In this document: positions 1 to 8,955 of the stretch, piece by piece
Position numbering within the stretch: the stretch's first letter is position 1
Layout of the letters: each line of letters begins with the position of its first letter
Origin: Ceratodon purpureus
Taxonomy: Eukaryota > Streptophyta > Bryopsida > Pseudoditrichales > Ditrichaceae
Direction of reading: 5' to 3'
NCBI GenBank assembly: GCA_014871385.1
Contig: CM026426.1
Location: 51,493,120 to 51,557,119 of the forward strand
DNA length: 64,000 nt
Made by a program: the position numbers and the translations under genes
Notes under the pieces: generated by a model
Seen by the model: the letters and a program-made list of their open reading frames with translations, nothing else
Told to the model about the DNA's origin: nothing
The model's database searches: none

Positions 1-386
1 CGGTAAGTTGCGGTAAGTTGTGGTTAAGTTGCGGTTAAGTTGCGGTACGTTGCGGTAAGTTGCGGTAAGTTGCGGTGCGTTGCATTAGGTTGCGGTTAAG
101 ATTTAATTGAAACGCCTTTCATATCCAAAACTTTTTGCCTACATATGTTAAACCTTTGCCTACACGCCAACCACCTTTGTCATACCTAGTTAAATCGTAG
201 TATAATTTATACGGTCGTTATGTTTTTTTAGGAAATTTAATTGTCCTCATCGGAATTGTAGTTGGACTTCTATATTATTTTTTAGTCTACTTTCACTCTT
301 ATGCCATCTAATTGATCATTGCCACCAATTAATTCTAATTTTAATATCGTTGCAATACTCCCGTAGTAATCACTCTGTATTTATCG
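1..386. repeat. Direct repeat, copy 1, starting with a CGGTAAGTTG tandem array
   Basis: The first ~100 bases are degenerate 10-11 bp units of the form CGGTAAGTTG. About 286 bases of unique AT-rich sequence follow. The whole block recurs at 1104-1490 with only a few mismatches and 1-2 nt indels. The copies are spaced ~1.1 kb apart and diverge abruptly after the word TTATCG. Copy 1 is open at the window edge and may extend further left. No coding content is seen. Confidence 0.9.
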
Positions 387-402
387 ATAGATTGGGGAAG
401 GT

Positions 403-426
403 GGGGGGGGGGGGGGGGGGGGGGGG
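403..426 (+). repeat. Homopolymer run of 24 G
   Basis: An uninterrupted run of 24 G lies in the spacer between the two direct repeats. Such tracts are prone to replication slippage and assembly error, so its true length is uncertain. The rest of the 387-1103 spacer is AT-rich and I see no gene in it. Confidence 0.9.
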
Positions 427-1103
427 CGATGGGCTAGTGCTACCTCACAATGCACGTGCAGTCGTCTCTCTACTTCATTTCTTCATGTTATCCGTGTGCA
501 CATGGCTCCGCTTAGTTGCGAGGTTCGGCGAAGGGAATTTCTCATTGCCGTTCCATTTACAACGAACGTCTTCTCCAATGATGGCCATGGCTTCTGCTAC
601 GTTTGAAACAATGGATATTGACGAATCATTTGCTGAACTCAAGCGCTTAGAGGATCTTCAGGTGACTTAGGGTCGACCTGCAGATTTGCTGGCTTTAGTA
701 TATTAGCTTTAGTATGATATAGCCAATTGCAAGCCCTGTTGGTCCAGACGTTAAACACAGCCAAGTTTAACATAAAGTTTAACAAGAGATACATGTATTT
801 GGTCAAATATGAATTAAAAAGGTAAAGAGAAACGTATAATAAACACATCAAATTTAACATTGCTAAAGAACTCAATTTGTTAAAAGTCGTAAATTGTTTG
901 TGAATCATTCTTTGAATACACAGAATATTTAATCGTCATCCAAGAACAATAATGACGCTAAAAACTTGTAACTTTAGCAAATAATTATAGTATAGAGAGG
1001 TTGGGCTTTTTTACTACCACTGGATTGGACGTTGTTGTACCACTATACTCGTCAAGGAATGTGGCAACTTACTGTTTAAAGCAAGTTACATTACGTTACG
1101 TTG

Positions 1104-1490
1104 CGGTAAGTTGCGGTAAGTTGTGGTTAAGTTGCGGTAAGTTGCGGTACGTTGCGGTAAGTTGCGGTAAGTTGCGGTGCGTTGCGTTAGGTTGCGGTTA
1201 AGATTTAATTGAAACGCCTTTCATATCCAAAAATTTTTGCCTACATATGTTAAACCTTTTGCCTACACGCCAACCAACTTTGTCATACCTAGTTAAATCG
1301 TAGTATAATTTATACGGTCGTTATATTTTTTTAGGAAATTTAATTGTCCTCATCGGAATTGTAGTTGGACTTCTATATTATTTTTTAGTCTACTTTCGCT
1401 CTTATGCCATCTAATTGATCATTGCCACCAATTAATTCTAATTTTAATATCGTTGCAATACTCTCGTTAGTAATCACTCTGTATTTATCG
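1104..1490. repeat. Direct repeat, copy 2
   Basis: Near-identical to 1-386, including the 10-11 bp CGGTAAGTTG-type array at its start. It ends at TTATCG, exactly where copy 1 diverges, and here runs straight into the MITE-like element. This breakpoint suggests that either the MITE insertion or the duplication junction defines the edge. Confidence 0.9.
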
Positions 1491-1701
1491 TTTTTAACCC
1501 CTAAAGGACAATCTGCCACATTTGGGCATTTTTTGAATTTGTGCATGTACGTATGTATGCAAATTATTGAAGTTAGCTACAAGATCTTTTGGTTAGATGT
1601 TAAAAAAAAAACCCCCAAGTTTTCAGAATCAACCTTGCTTCGAAGAGGAGCTGTTTTCAGGCAGTTTTGATGAAAAATACCCTCAGGACTTTAGGGCTTA
1701 A
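1491..1701 (-). mobile_element. MITE-like element, short internally deleted copy
   Basis: The ends are short inverted repeats, TTTAACCCCTAAAG on the left and CTTTAGGGCTTAA on the right. The left ~40 bases match the reverse complement of 52490-52530. The right ~120 bases match the reverse complement of 51675-51810. It is therefore an inverted copy of the 861-bp element at 51673-52533 that has lost its middle. No ORF of note is present. Non-autonomous DNA transposon is the likely class. A target-site duplication could not be confirmed. Confidence 0.75.
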
Positions 1702-2455
1702 TATATTCTTTAGCCGCTCAGTATTCTATTATGTACTCCCACCTCATTCCTTTATCATTCACGATTTTGTTTCTATATCATACTTATTTAAACATTATTT
1801 CATAACTTCTCTATAACTTTCCCTTATATTTATTTCTTATTAAACGCTTATTCGTCCTACTTCATTCACAGCGTTTTCTTTTCTCCACGAATTTCGTATT
1901 TTTGTTTATTCTTGGCTGCGTGGTCCGTAACAGCCGCTGTGATCGGAGAATCGGAGCGATTGAGCCATCGGAACCTGCGTTCAACACTGGGAATTACGCG
2001 GTCAGTGGGTCGGACAGGTCGGGAGCGTGCTCTCGTCGGATCCAAATGCACACGGGTTCATGCGGACGGGATGCGGAGAGCGCGGATACGAAGGTCGGAC
2101 GACGGATGGCAATGTCGGATTTGAGTGGACGTTCTTCTTTAAGTCATGCACTAACATGTCTCCACTCCCACCAAAACATCAGTAGTTATGATTAACATGC
2201 TTGATCTAATCATTGTCACTCTTTCCCTGCTCTCGGATATCATGTCAAATGCATTGTTCAGTCATTATTCACTCATTCTTCTACAACGGCAGTCTACTGT
2301 CTACACGGTAGATTACCTATGCTCTTCCACGATATGCGTATAGTAATTTTGGTTATTCTTGAGACTCTCGTTTTAGAATGAACAGGGTGCTTATTTTTGA
2401 GACTGTCATTTGAGACTCCCACTTGACTCTCTTGATTTCCGCATCGTCTCGTAGC
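1702..2455 (+). promoter_or_regulatory. Upstream region of the first cassette gene
   Basis: Positions 1702-1900 are AT-rich with no clear gene. Positions 1920-2120 are GC-rich and contain several CGGAC pentamers, in the same orientation as the genes that follow. Positions 2350-2440 hold four short GAGACTCTC-like repeats. A pyrimidine-rich stretch ending in TCTCGTAG just before the first ATG could be a 3' splice site, implying an intron in the 5' UTR. This is inferred from sequence alone. Confidence 0.35.
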
Positions 2456-3070
2456 ATGGCCGGGAGCTCCTCGTTTAGAATGCCTAGTCCGACAGAGTCC
2501 TCCCCGCACCCTGAGACCGCCACGGATGTTTTGCAGTGGCTGCTTGTAACCCGCGTGATGCACGAGATTAGAGATTTCCGGTATTTACCAGATCACCAGG
2601 ATATTGTGAGGTCTTTGTTGAATACTTCTCGAGATTTCCAGTGGACGCCCACTATGCAGGAGCAGTTCACCAACGTCAACAATGTGTTGAACTACACTTG
2701 GGTGCGACGGAGTCTACTCGCCGCCGGAGCTGCGAACTCGGGAGATCAAACTGCACACGGCTCGGCTCACGCGCAGAGCGGAACTCCCACGAACTCGCAG
2801 ACCGTATCACCTAGAAGCGCGCATCGCGAGACGGACATCTCCGCTCCAATCCGACCGGACATATCTTCTCGGACTCTCGCCGGGGGTGGCCGAGTCGCAC
2901 GGCATCGCAGAAGTCGGGAACGCCGGCTTAGTCGCGATTACGAAGGTATGCGTCCTCAACCCCCTGCTTTTCGCGGATCCACGACGCCCCGGCGCGTCAC
3001 TCGCGACCAGGGAACGCAGACCGATTTCGTGGATCTTCTGTCGGAGCCGGAATGTACGTGTAACTATTAA
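2456..3070 (+). CDS. Small basic protein, family unknown (cassette gene 1)
   Basis: An open frame of 204 residues runs from the first ATG in good context, just after a possible splice acceptor. A frame extension upstream uses only TTG and is not favoured. Residues ~25-85 look like a helical folded domain with several Trp, Leu and Phe. Residues ~85-185 are low-complexity, rich in Ser, Thr, Arg and Pro, with an Arg-rich patch that could bind nucleic acid or act as a nuclear signal. The ORF ends just after a strong donor-like GTACGT at 3053, so the true C-terminus may lie in a downstream exon. No known domain is recognised. Codon and base composition match the next three genes, and the order and strand suggest it belongs with them. 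Confidence 0.55.
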   Translation: MAGSSSFRMPSPTESSPHPETATDVLQWLLVTRVMHEIRDFRYLPDHQDIVRSLLNTSRDFQWTPTMQEQFTNVNNVLNYTWVRRSLLAAGAANSGDQTAHGSAHAQSGTPTNSQTVSPRSAHRETDISAPIRPDISSRTLAGGGRVARHRRSRERRLSRDYEGMRPQPPAFRGSTTPRRVTRDQGTQTDFVDLLSEPECTCNY

Positions 3071-3084
3071 TCCATTTGTAACAG

Positions 3085-3272
3085 GACACTACGGAGCCAT
3101 ATGAAGTGGAACAGTTTACGGGCTTATTAGAATGGAGCGGGTATTTGCGCAATGGAAGGGTGGTCCTGCATTCGAACGAACAATTTTGTTGGAGTATGAA
3201 TCCGCCAGCGATGCAATGCAACTTCCTTTGAACCCGCCTCTTTTGAGGGCAAGCTGGAGCTGCGGTGCATAA
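3085..3272 (+). CDS. Candidate downstream exon of cassette gene 1
   Basis: Two acceptor-like AACAG sites, before 3085 and before 3115, follow the GTACGT donor at 3053. Starting at 3115, the frame continuing from the single leftover base of exon 1 stays open to a TAA at 3270-3272 and adds ~52 residues. Starting at 3085, a different frame is open to 3231, but it would not be in phase with that donor. I prefer the 3115 acceptor, with low confidence. Transcript data would decide. Confidence 0.3.
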
Positions 3273-4199
3273 TGAGCTTTGCAGTTTTTAAGCTCCATTT
3301 TGAGAACTTTTCTTCACTGTAACTTACGTCTCACAGATCCCTTTTTTGCAGTTCCTATTTTTAATTTACGGAAAGTGATCCTGGGTTGGATTACTCGGCT
3401 TTTCTAATCCTGCACGAACCTTTGCTAGACATCTTGTTACTATCAGTTTATGTGCCTTTTTACTATGTATAGAACAGTGCTCTGGCAACGTCCAATAAAG
3501 TCCCAATTTCGTAAGATTCTCGTCCAATGGAATTGGCGGCGTGCATTAAATCTCGGATCATTCATTGTCGTGATATGGAGTCCGCGTTGCGTTATGGAAA
3601 TCTGGCTCTGACGGTTGTCATGTGCCTGCCTTACCCCTAATTAGTTTTTGCGTATGTTGTGTATCCTCTTCATGTACGATACTGGTGTTCTAGCCATGGC
3701 AATGCGTGATAGACTCTTGAATGCGGGCTTGTAATCTATCTTTTGCAATGGAATTCCTTTGCGTCAAAAATAAAATAAAATCTTGCATGCAACCTCCATC
3801 TGTATGGTTCCTTCCTTTTTTTCTCGAACACGATTCTGAATGTGCAACTGTCCAGTAAGAACTCATTGTAGAGCTGATCATCACAGAGATATTGTGTAAC
3901 GATTAATCTAACATCCGGTCGGACACATCCTTGCAATTCGAACTCATCCTCATCGTGATCCGTAACTATAAACTTCAGGAATACTTCCGAACTAGTGATG
4001 CATTTGTACATGTACAATGCTGCAGTATCCTTTCTTTTATGTGAAAAGTCGTCCGACGAGGACCTCAACCCCCTCTTTGAGATGAAGTTTGCTCTTAGGC
4101 ACAAAAAACATCCGAGAAAGATAATGAAAAAATAATAAGGAAAACTTTAATCGATAAAAAACCAAGCCGGATGGACGCAGCGGAACCCTGTCCCAGATG
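3273..4199. other. Spacer, one weak minus-strand ORF
   Basis: No recognisable gene is present. A minus-strand frame at 3736-4104 is open for ~120 codons and reads like ordinary protein, with mixed acidic and hydrophobic residues and several Cys. It lacks an N-terminal ATG, starting only at TTG. An acceptor-like CCTAAG precedes it, so it could be an exon or a decayed fragment. I would not annotate it as a gene without transcript support. Confidence 0.3.
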
Positions 4200-4560
4200 G
4201 CGTGTTAATTGGGGAGCACCAAAGCTTGGAAGAGCAATACGACGGACGAGGTCGGACGAGGTCACTCTGGAACGTTCGCGCGTGTCCGCGATGCAGCGGA
4301 CTACAATCCGGATTGTAGCGCGGACTGCGGACTGCAAGCCGGACTGACAATTACGAATCGGAATGCGGATCAGTAGTCGGACTGGACGTCGGATTCCTGG
4401 GAACGTTGTGCACTTGACAGGGAGCGGGGGATGTGGAAGGGAGCGAGGAATGCGAAGGGGCAAGAGCAGGATGGCCAGTGGGTCGGGCGGGTGCGGAACG
4501 GAGAGGCGGACTCGTATAAATGCAAGTTCGGACGCACATTCGTTCTCCACACTTCTCAAC
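4200..4560 (+). repeat. CGGAC-rich tract upstream of the RING-H2 gene
   Basis: By eye the pentamer CGGAC occurs many times here, often inside TCGGAC or GCGGAC. Its reverse complement GTCCG is almost absent. All frames on both strands are long and open because of the GC content, so the ORFs here are not credible. The tract resembles those at 1920-2120, 8310-8600, 11170-11500 and 14050-14560. Confidence 0.6.
4515..4521 (+). promoter_or_regulatory. TATA box for the RING-H2 gene
   Basis: TATAAAT lies in a GC-rich setting ~300 bp upstream of the first ATG. A GGTGAGC donor-like site near 4616 and a CCCAG acceptor near 4727, preceded by a T/C-rich stretch, suggest a leader intron between promoter and CDS. 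Position and composition fit a core promoter. This is inference. Confidence 0.45.
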
Positions 4561-4817
4561 TTTTGCGCCCAGACCGCTTGCCTCTCTCTGAGTGTGCGGG
4601 CGCGCGGGGTGCGGGGTGAGCGTGGGGTCCTTGTACAACCTGAATATTCCGTATGTACTAAATTGACCCTATTCGTGTGCTCTGTCACATTATATACTTA
4701 ATGTTAATTTTTTCCCCTGAACCCAGCATATGCGAAGTGTCCGTTTAGGGTTTAAGAGTAATCGTATCAGGATCTAACCAAGATACTGTGAGCAGGTCCG
4801 AAGTTCGCAGCACGAGG

Positions 4818-7800
4818 ATGTCCACCGGATCGGGCACTCCCTCTAGGAGGAGGCCGAGCAGACCGGGCGGAGATGAGTCCGCCGGCGGATCGCAGTCCGC
4901 CAGTGGTTCCGGGAAGAGAGCCCGCAAAGAACTGGATTTGCAGCTGGACGTTTTCCACAATAGAGCGATACTGGCTGCTAATGGCTGGGAGGAAGTGCCA
5001 GAGCCTTGGGACGCTGCGACGGCTATGCATTTTGTCGACTTTCCTCATTTCGATCGGCTTTGGCCAGATAGTTCGCACGCGCAACACTGTAAGTCGAAGA
5101 ACGCGAAATATGCATCCTTGACAGACGTGGACGTGAAGTGGAGATTCCTCTGCATTCTCCGGGCAATTTCCAATGAATCGAAGTGGCCCAAGAACGAGAT
5201 CCCGAAGGCTATTCTTTCCCTGATGTATGCCGAGCATGTGTTGAAGAAGAAGGTCGACTGGTCTACCTTAAAGACTCCAGGCTCCACTTTCGGAGGTCTA
5301 GGAGAGAAATTGACAGCGAAGAAGCCGGTGCACATACCTTATATAGATGTGCCCGAATGGTTCAAGCGTAATCCTTCCCTCGTTGAAGATCCAGGGGGTC
5401 CGATACCGACAGACAGGGAACCGTCGAGGGCCGGGAGACCACGGCAACGCACAATACAGAATGCCACGTACGAGGATCAGATGGCTGGCATGCTCGGATC
5501 CGATTGGCAGGGAAGTGGGTCGGACCCCATCATTGGCGGGAGTGCGGGAGAAGGGTCGGGCGCGGCGACTGCATCGCTTGCGAGGGACTGGGGGAACGAT
5601 CGGACGGGATCGGCATGGGGACCATCCGAGGCAGGTGAGGAGAGTTCCGGGCCAGATGTGGCTATGGTCGGATTGGAAGAAATCGTCAACGCGACAGTAG
5701 CCTCCTTTTCTGGAGCTGACATAGACCTTGACATGGCGCACGGTGGGACCGAGAGCGCGAATCCGGGTTTAGGTAGGTCGGACGAGGGTTTGGGTGCGTC
5801 GGACGAGGGTCTGGATGCGTCGGACGTGGGTTTAGGTGGGTCGGACCACAGATTCGATGGGAGAATCGCTCCGACGACCTCACGGGATTGGCGGATGCCC
5901 GGCTCGGAACACGGGTTATTTGGACGAGGTGCGACAACTAGCACTGGCCATCACGATCCTCCTCAGCCGAGAGGTGCAGCAAACGTTGTATTGGGAGCAG
6001 ACCCGGTAATGCGGCGTCTGCTAGAGGAAGTTTTTGCCAAACATGACGCGGACGTTCGGGAGTTAAAAGCAACAATAGGTGGTTTGGAACTGAAGATAGA
6101 GGCTCTTCGCGTGTCCGACAGCGGGGACCAGATGGTAGGAACATCGGACACAGAGTTGATGCGAGAAAGGGACGAGGCGCTGAGATCCGCTGAGAGAGCG
6201 GAGGCACGGGCTAATGCATGGGAAAAGGATATGAAAGCCTCCATGTACGCAGCGAAAACGGCCGAGGACCTGACCACGCAGTTAAATGGCCAACTCACGG
6301 ACGCTGAGGAACGCATAATTGGGTTGCAAACGGAAATTAGGGAGATGAGCGTCCGACTCGAAGATGCGGAAAAGCGAGCAATAGCGGCGGAAGCCACATC
6401 CACGGAGCGGGCTGTCCGACTAGAGGAATCGAGATACGTGCGAAGGCAATGGAAGACGAATGTCGGAGACTGTCTCGCCAATTGGAGGAGGAGAAGAAGA
6501 ATACATCGAAGCAAGGAGAGATAATCCTGCGACTGGAGTCCAAAATGGAAGATAATAAGAAGAAGGCTTCGGACGCAATAGCTTTGGCAAAGAAAACACA
6601 GGAAGAACTAAACGAGCTCCGGGAAGTCGCTACGACGAGCGACAACTTGATACGTGCGGAGGCAGAGGCGGAGAAAGAAGCAAACAATGCGAAGGTGGTG
6701 GAATTGGAGACAGAGAACCTGCGACTACTAGAGGAGGTAACACGGCTTGGGAAGGCCACTGGCGCTGTGAGTGAAGGTGGTGCCAACGATGATCCAATCG
6801 AGGGCTGGTCGGAGTCATTAACTCAGGAGCAGAAGGCATTACTCGTGGGTGCGCTCCAAAAAACGGAGGATATATACGTGATCGCTATACTTGCATTAGC
6901 GGGGCGACTTCAGTACGAGAAGGAATTCGAGGCAATTCAGAAAGAGTGGACGGAGAATGGACGATTGCGACACTTGCTCCTCACCTCCTGGCCGCCTTTA
7001 CAGACGATGTACCCTCCGGAATGGGAGGACAGTCCGGGGATCCGGTCCGGCACGGGCAGCATTCAGTGGGAGAATGTTGCTGAGATTGATCATCACTGGA
7101 AGCGGGATCAGAAATGGGGGATGGGCAAGACCGAAGAGCTGCGGGCGGCGCTGACTTGGCCCGTCCCGCACGACATGACAAAGGACGGAACCAATTGCAT
7201 CGTGTGCTTTAATCCTTTTGGCCCGGAGGGGTGCTACCAACTGGGGACGTGCAAACATGGATTTCACCCATATTGTTTAATCCCGATGATGATAAGAAGA
7301 CGTGCGTGTCCAATCTGCTCAGCCCCTCTCCATCCTCGCCTGTATTTGACATTCGGATTGAGGGATTTCATGCCCAGGGGCTGGGCGTACGATCCAAGGG
7401 AGTTCCCACTTAACTATCCGCTCGGGACTTTCGAGGGAAAACCAATGGAGTGGGTCTGGCAACTACACACGTCGCAGCTCAAGATGTGGCACCAATTTCA
7501 GCCTACGGACTTGCTAAAGAAACCGAGGACCATTATGCAAGCGGCCGATTTGTTGTACCCAGGGATGCCTGTCGATAGTGGACTCAGGCAATACTTTTAC
7601 CAGATGTGCAAACACTACTGGGACAGTAGGAAGGGCCAGCTGGTTCCAGGGGAGAATCCAAATTCAGTGAATTCACAAGGATTGCCTGCGACATCTGCCG
7701 ACGTATTGGCAGGATTTGCAGGAGGATATACGGGTGCTACCAGTAGTCGCGAGATGGATTACGAACAGGGTTACCACACGATGCGGCTAGAGATTCTCGC

Positions 7801-8137
7801 TTTAGAAGAATTGTTATGCAAAATTCTCCCCGCTACCAAGAGGTGGCTGGATAAGAAAGGACCGAGGCCCAAGCCGAAGGAGCCATCATGTCGTCAACGC
7901 TTGTTATCGAGTGGTGCTTCGACTTCAGGAACTTCAGGGGCCACACCAAGGAGCGCGACACCGCCGGGGAATTCCACGAGGAACGCGTCACGAACCCGTT
8001 TGAACCCAAGCCAGTCGGCACCTCCCTCCAGAGTCCCGACACCGCCGATTCCGCCGTCCGAGGGCCCAACGCAACCTGGCCACAATAGTGCAGCGTCCGG
8101 ATCAGGTGATACATTGCAATTAGACGATTCGGAGTGA
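4818..8137 (+). CDS. Coiled-coil RING-H2 protein with one frameshift (cassette gene 2)
   Basis: Two overlapping frames, 4818-6524 and 6449-8137, together encode one protein of ~1,106 residues. The joined length of 3,320 nt is one base short of a whole number of codons, so a single-base deletion near 6428-6448 explains the break; sequencing error is possible. From the N-terminus, residues ~40-200 form a Trp-rich domain of unknown type. A Gly/Ser/Asp-rich stretch follows, with four LGxSDxG-like repeats at ~319-350. A long heptad coiled coil spans ~395-670. A RING-H2 finger is encoded at 7196-7318 (CIVC, then CKHGFHPYC, then CPIC, all eight ligands present). A further ~120-residue domain and a Ser/Thr/Pro-rich tail end the protein. 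RING-H2 fingers usually act as E3 ubiquitin ligases; that role is inferred. The GTG upstream of the ATG at 4818 is not favoured. Confidence 0.7.
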
Positions 8138-8323
8138 GATGAACTCCTAGAACTGTATAGAGTGGTAACCATTAACAATGTTTTACTTTCTTTCATAACT
8201 ATAGTAACCATTGCATAAACATAACTTCATTTGGCTTTTTCCTTTCCCGAAGACTCACCTAGAGTCACCAACGCCTAAGTCTGGATATATGCCATATAAA
8301 GAGTATCATCCCTTCAGTCCGCG

Positions 8324-8461
8324 CATGCGACCGAGTCCGAGTCCGCCCATGCGTCCGAGTCCGAATCCGCCCGTGCGTCCGGGTCCGAGTCCGCCCATGC
8401 GTCCGAGTCCGAATCCGCCCGTGCGTCCGGGTCCGAGTCCGCCCATGCGTCCGAGTACGCG
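8324..8461 (+). repeat. 24-bp tandem repeat made of GTCCG words
   Basis: About 5.7 copies of a 24-bp unit alternate between two variants, one containing CATGCGTCCGAGTCCGAATC and one containing CGTGCGTCCGGGTCCGAGTC, so the higher-order period is 48 bp. A plus-strand frame through it would encode repeated RPSPNPP-type heptads, but the opposite strand is also open, so translation is not supported. It lies between two cassette genes, downstream of the RING-H2 gene and upstream of the kinase gene. Confidence 0.9.
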
Positions 8462-8955
8462 TGGTGCAATCACCGATCGACCCATCCGTTCGCATCATAA
8501 GATCGCGAGCCCATGCGGACATAGCAACCCCCCCGTCCGACGACCCGCCTCGTCCGCATTCACAGTCCGCCAAGTCCGACTGTGCGATCCGACCAACCCG
8601 CTAACCCTAATTCGCTCACAGGCCTAGATCCTACGTCTGCCACCCGACCGATCCCTTCCAAGGGTGATCGCCAAGCAATCAGTTATCGTCCCAGATCAAT
8701 GATCTTCCTCGTCTCCTATACAAAGGTGTCCCTTTATTTTCCGCTCACTTTCCCATCCTCTCTAGGCCTCTCTTTGGGATCCGAGACTCTGTTGCGTCCG
8801 TCGGGACAGCGGCAGTGCGCGGGTCCGGAGGGTCAGTAGAGCACGGGACCGATTTCAGAGACAAACCCTTGCTATTTTATATCAGGGTTCTGAACTGACT
8901 CGCCTACCGAAAAACCAATTGCTGATTGTTCTGTTTTCTTCCTTTCCAGGGTACC
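8462..8955 (+). promoter_or_regulatory. GTCCG-rich leader of the kinase gene with a 5' UTR acceptor
   Basis: Positions 8462-8600 continue the GTCCG-rich tract. Positions 8690-8880 look like a promoter and leader, with pyrimidine-rich stretches. A long T/C tract ending CTTTCCAG at 8941-8949 sits 6 nt before the ATG at 8956 and is a convincing 3' splice site. An intron in the 5' UTR is therefore likely, as also suspected for the two genes upstream. Confidence 0.45.

Noticed and set aside
350-670. 106-codon frame through the 24-G run
   Set aside because: The Gly stretch comes from the homopolymer, there is no conserved content, and the start lies in the duplicated repeat.
1001-1201. 66-codon frame with repeated CGKL/RYVAV units
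   Set aside because: It is a translation of the CGGTAAGTTG-type tandem array.
4095-4701. Several overlapping frames on both strands
   Set aside because: They coincide with the CGGAC-rich tract. High GC keeps all frames open and none has a recognisable domain.
8324-8461. Possible CRISPR-like array
   Set aside because: Units are directly adjacent with no unique spacers, and the genome is eukaryotic.
8211-8627. Pro-rich 138-codon frame and its antisense Arg/Thr-rich frame
   Set aside because: Both strands are open because the 24-bp repeat has a length divisible by three and lacks stops. Nothing favours translation.
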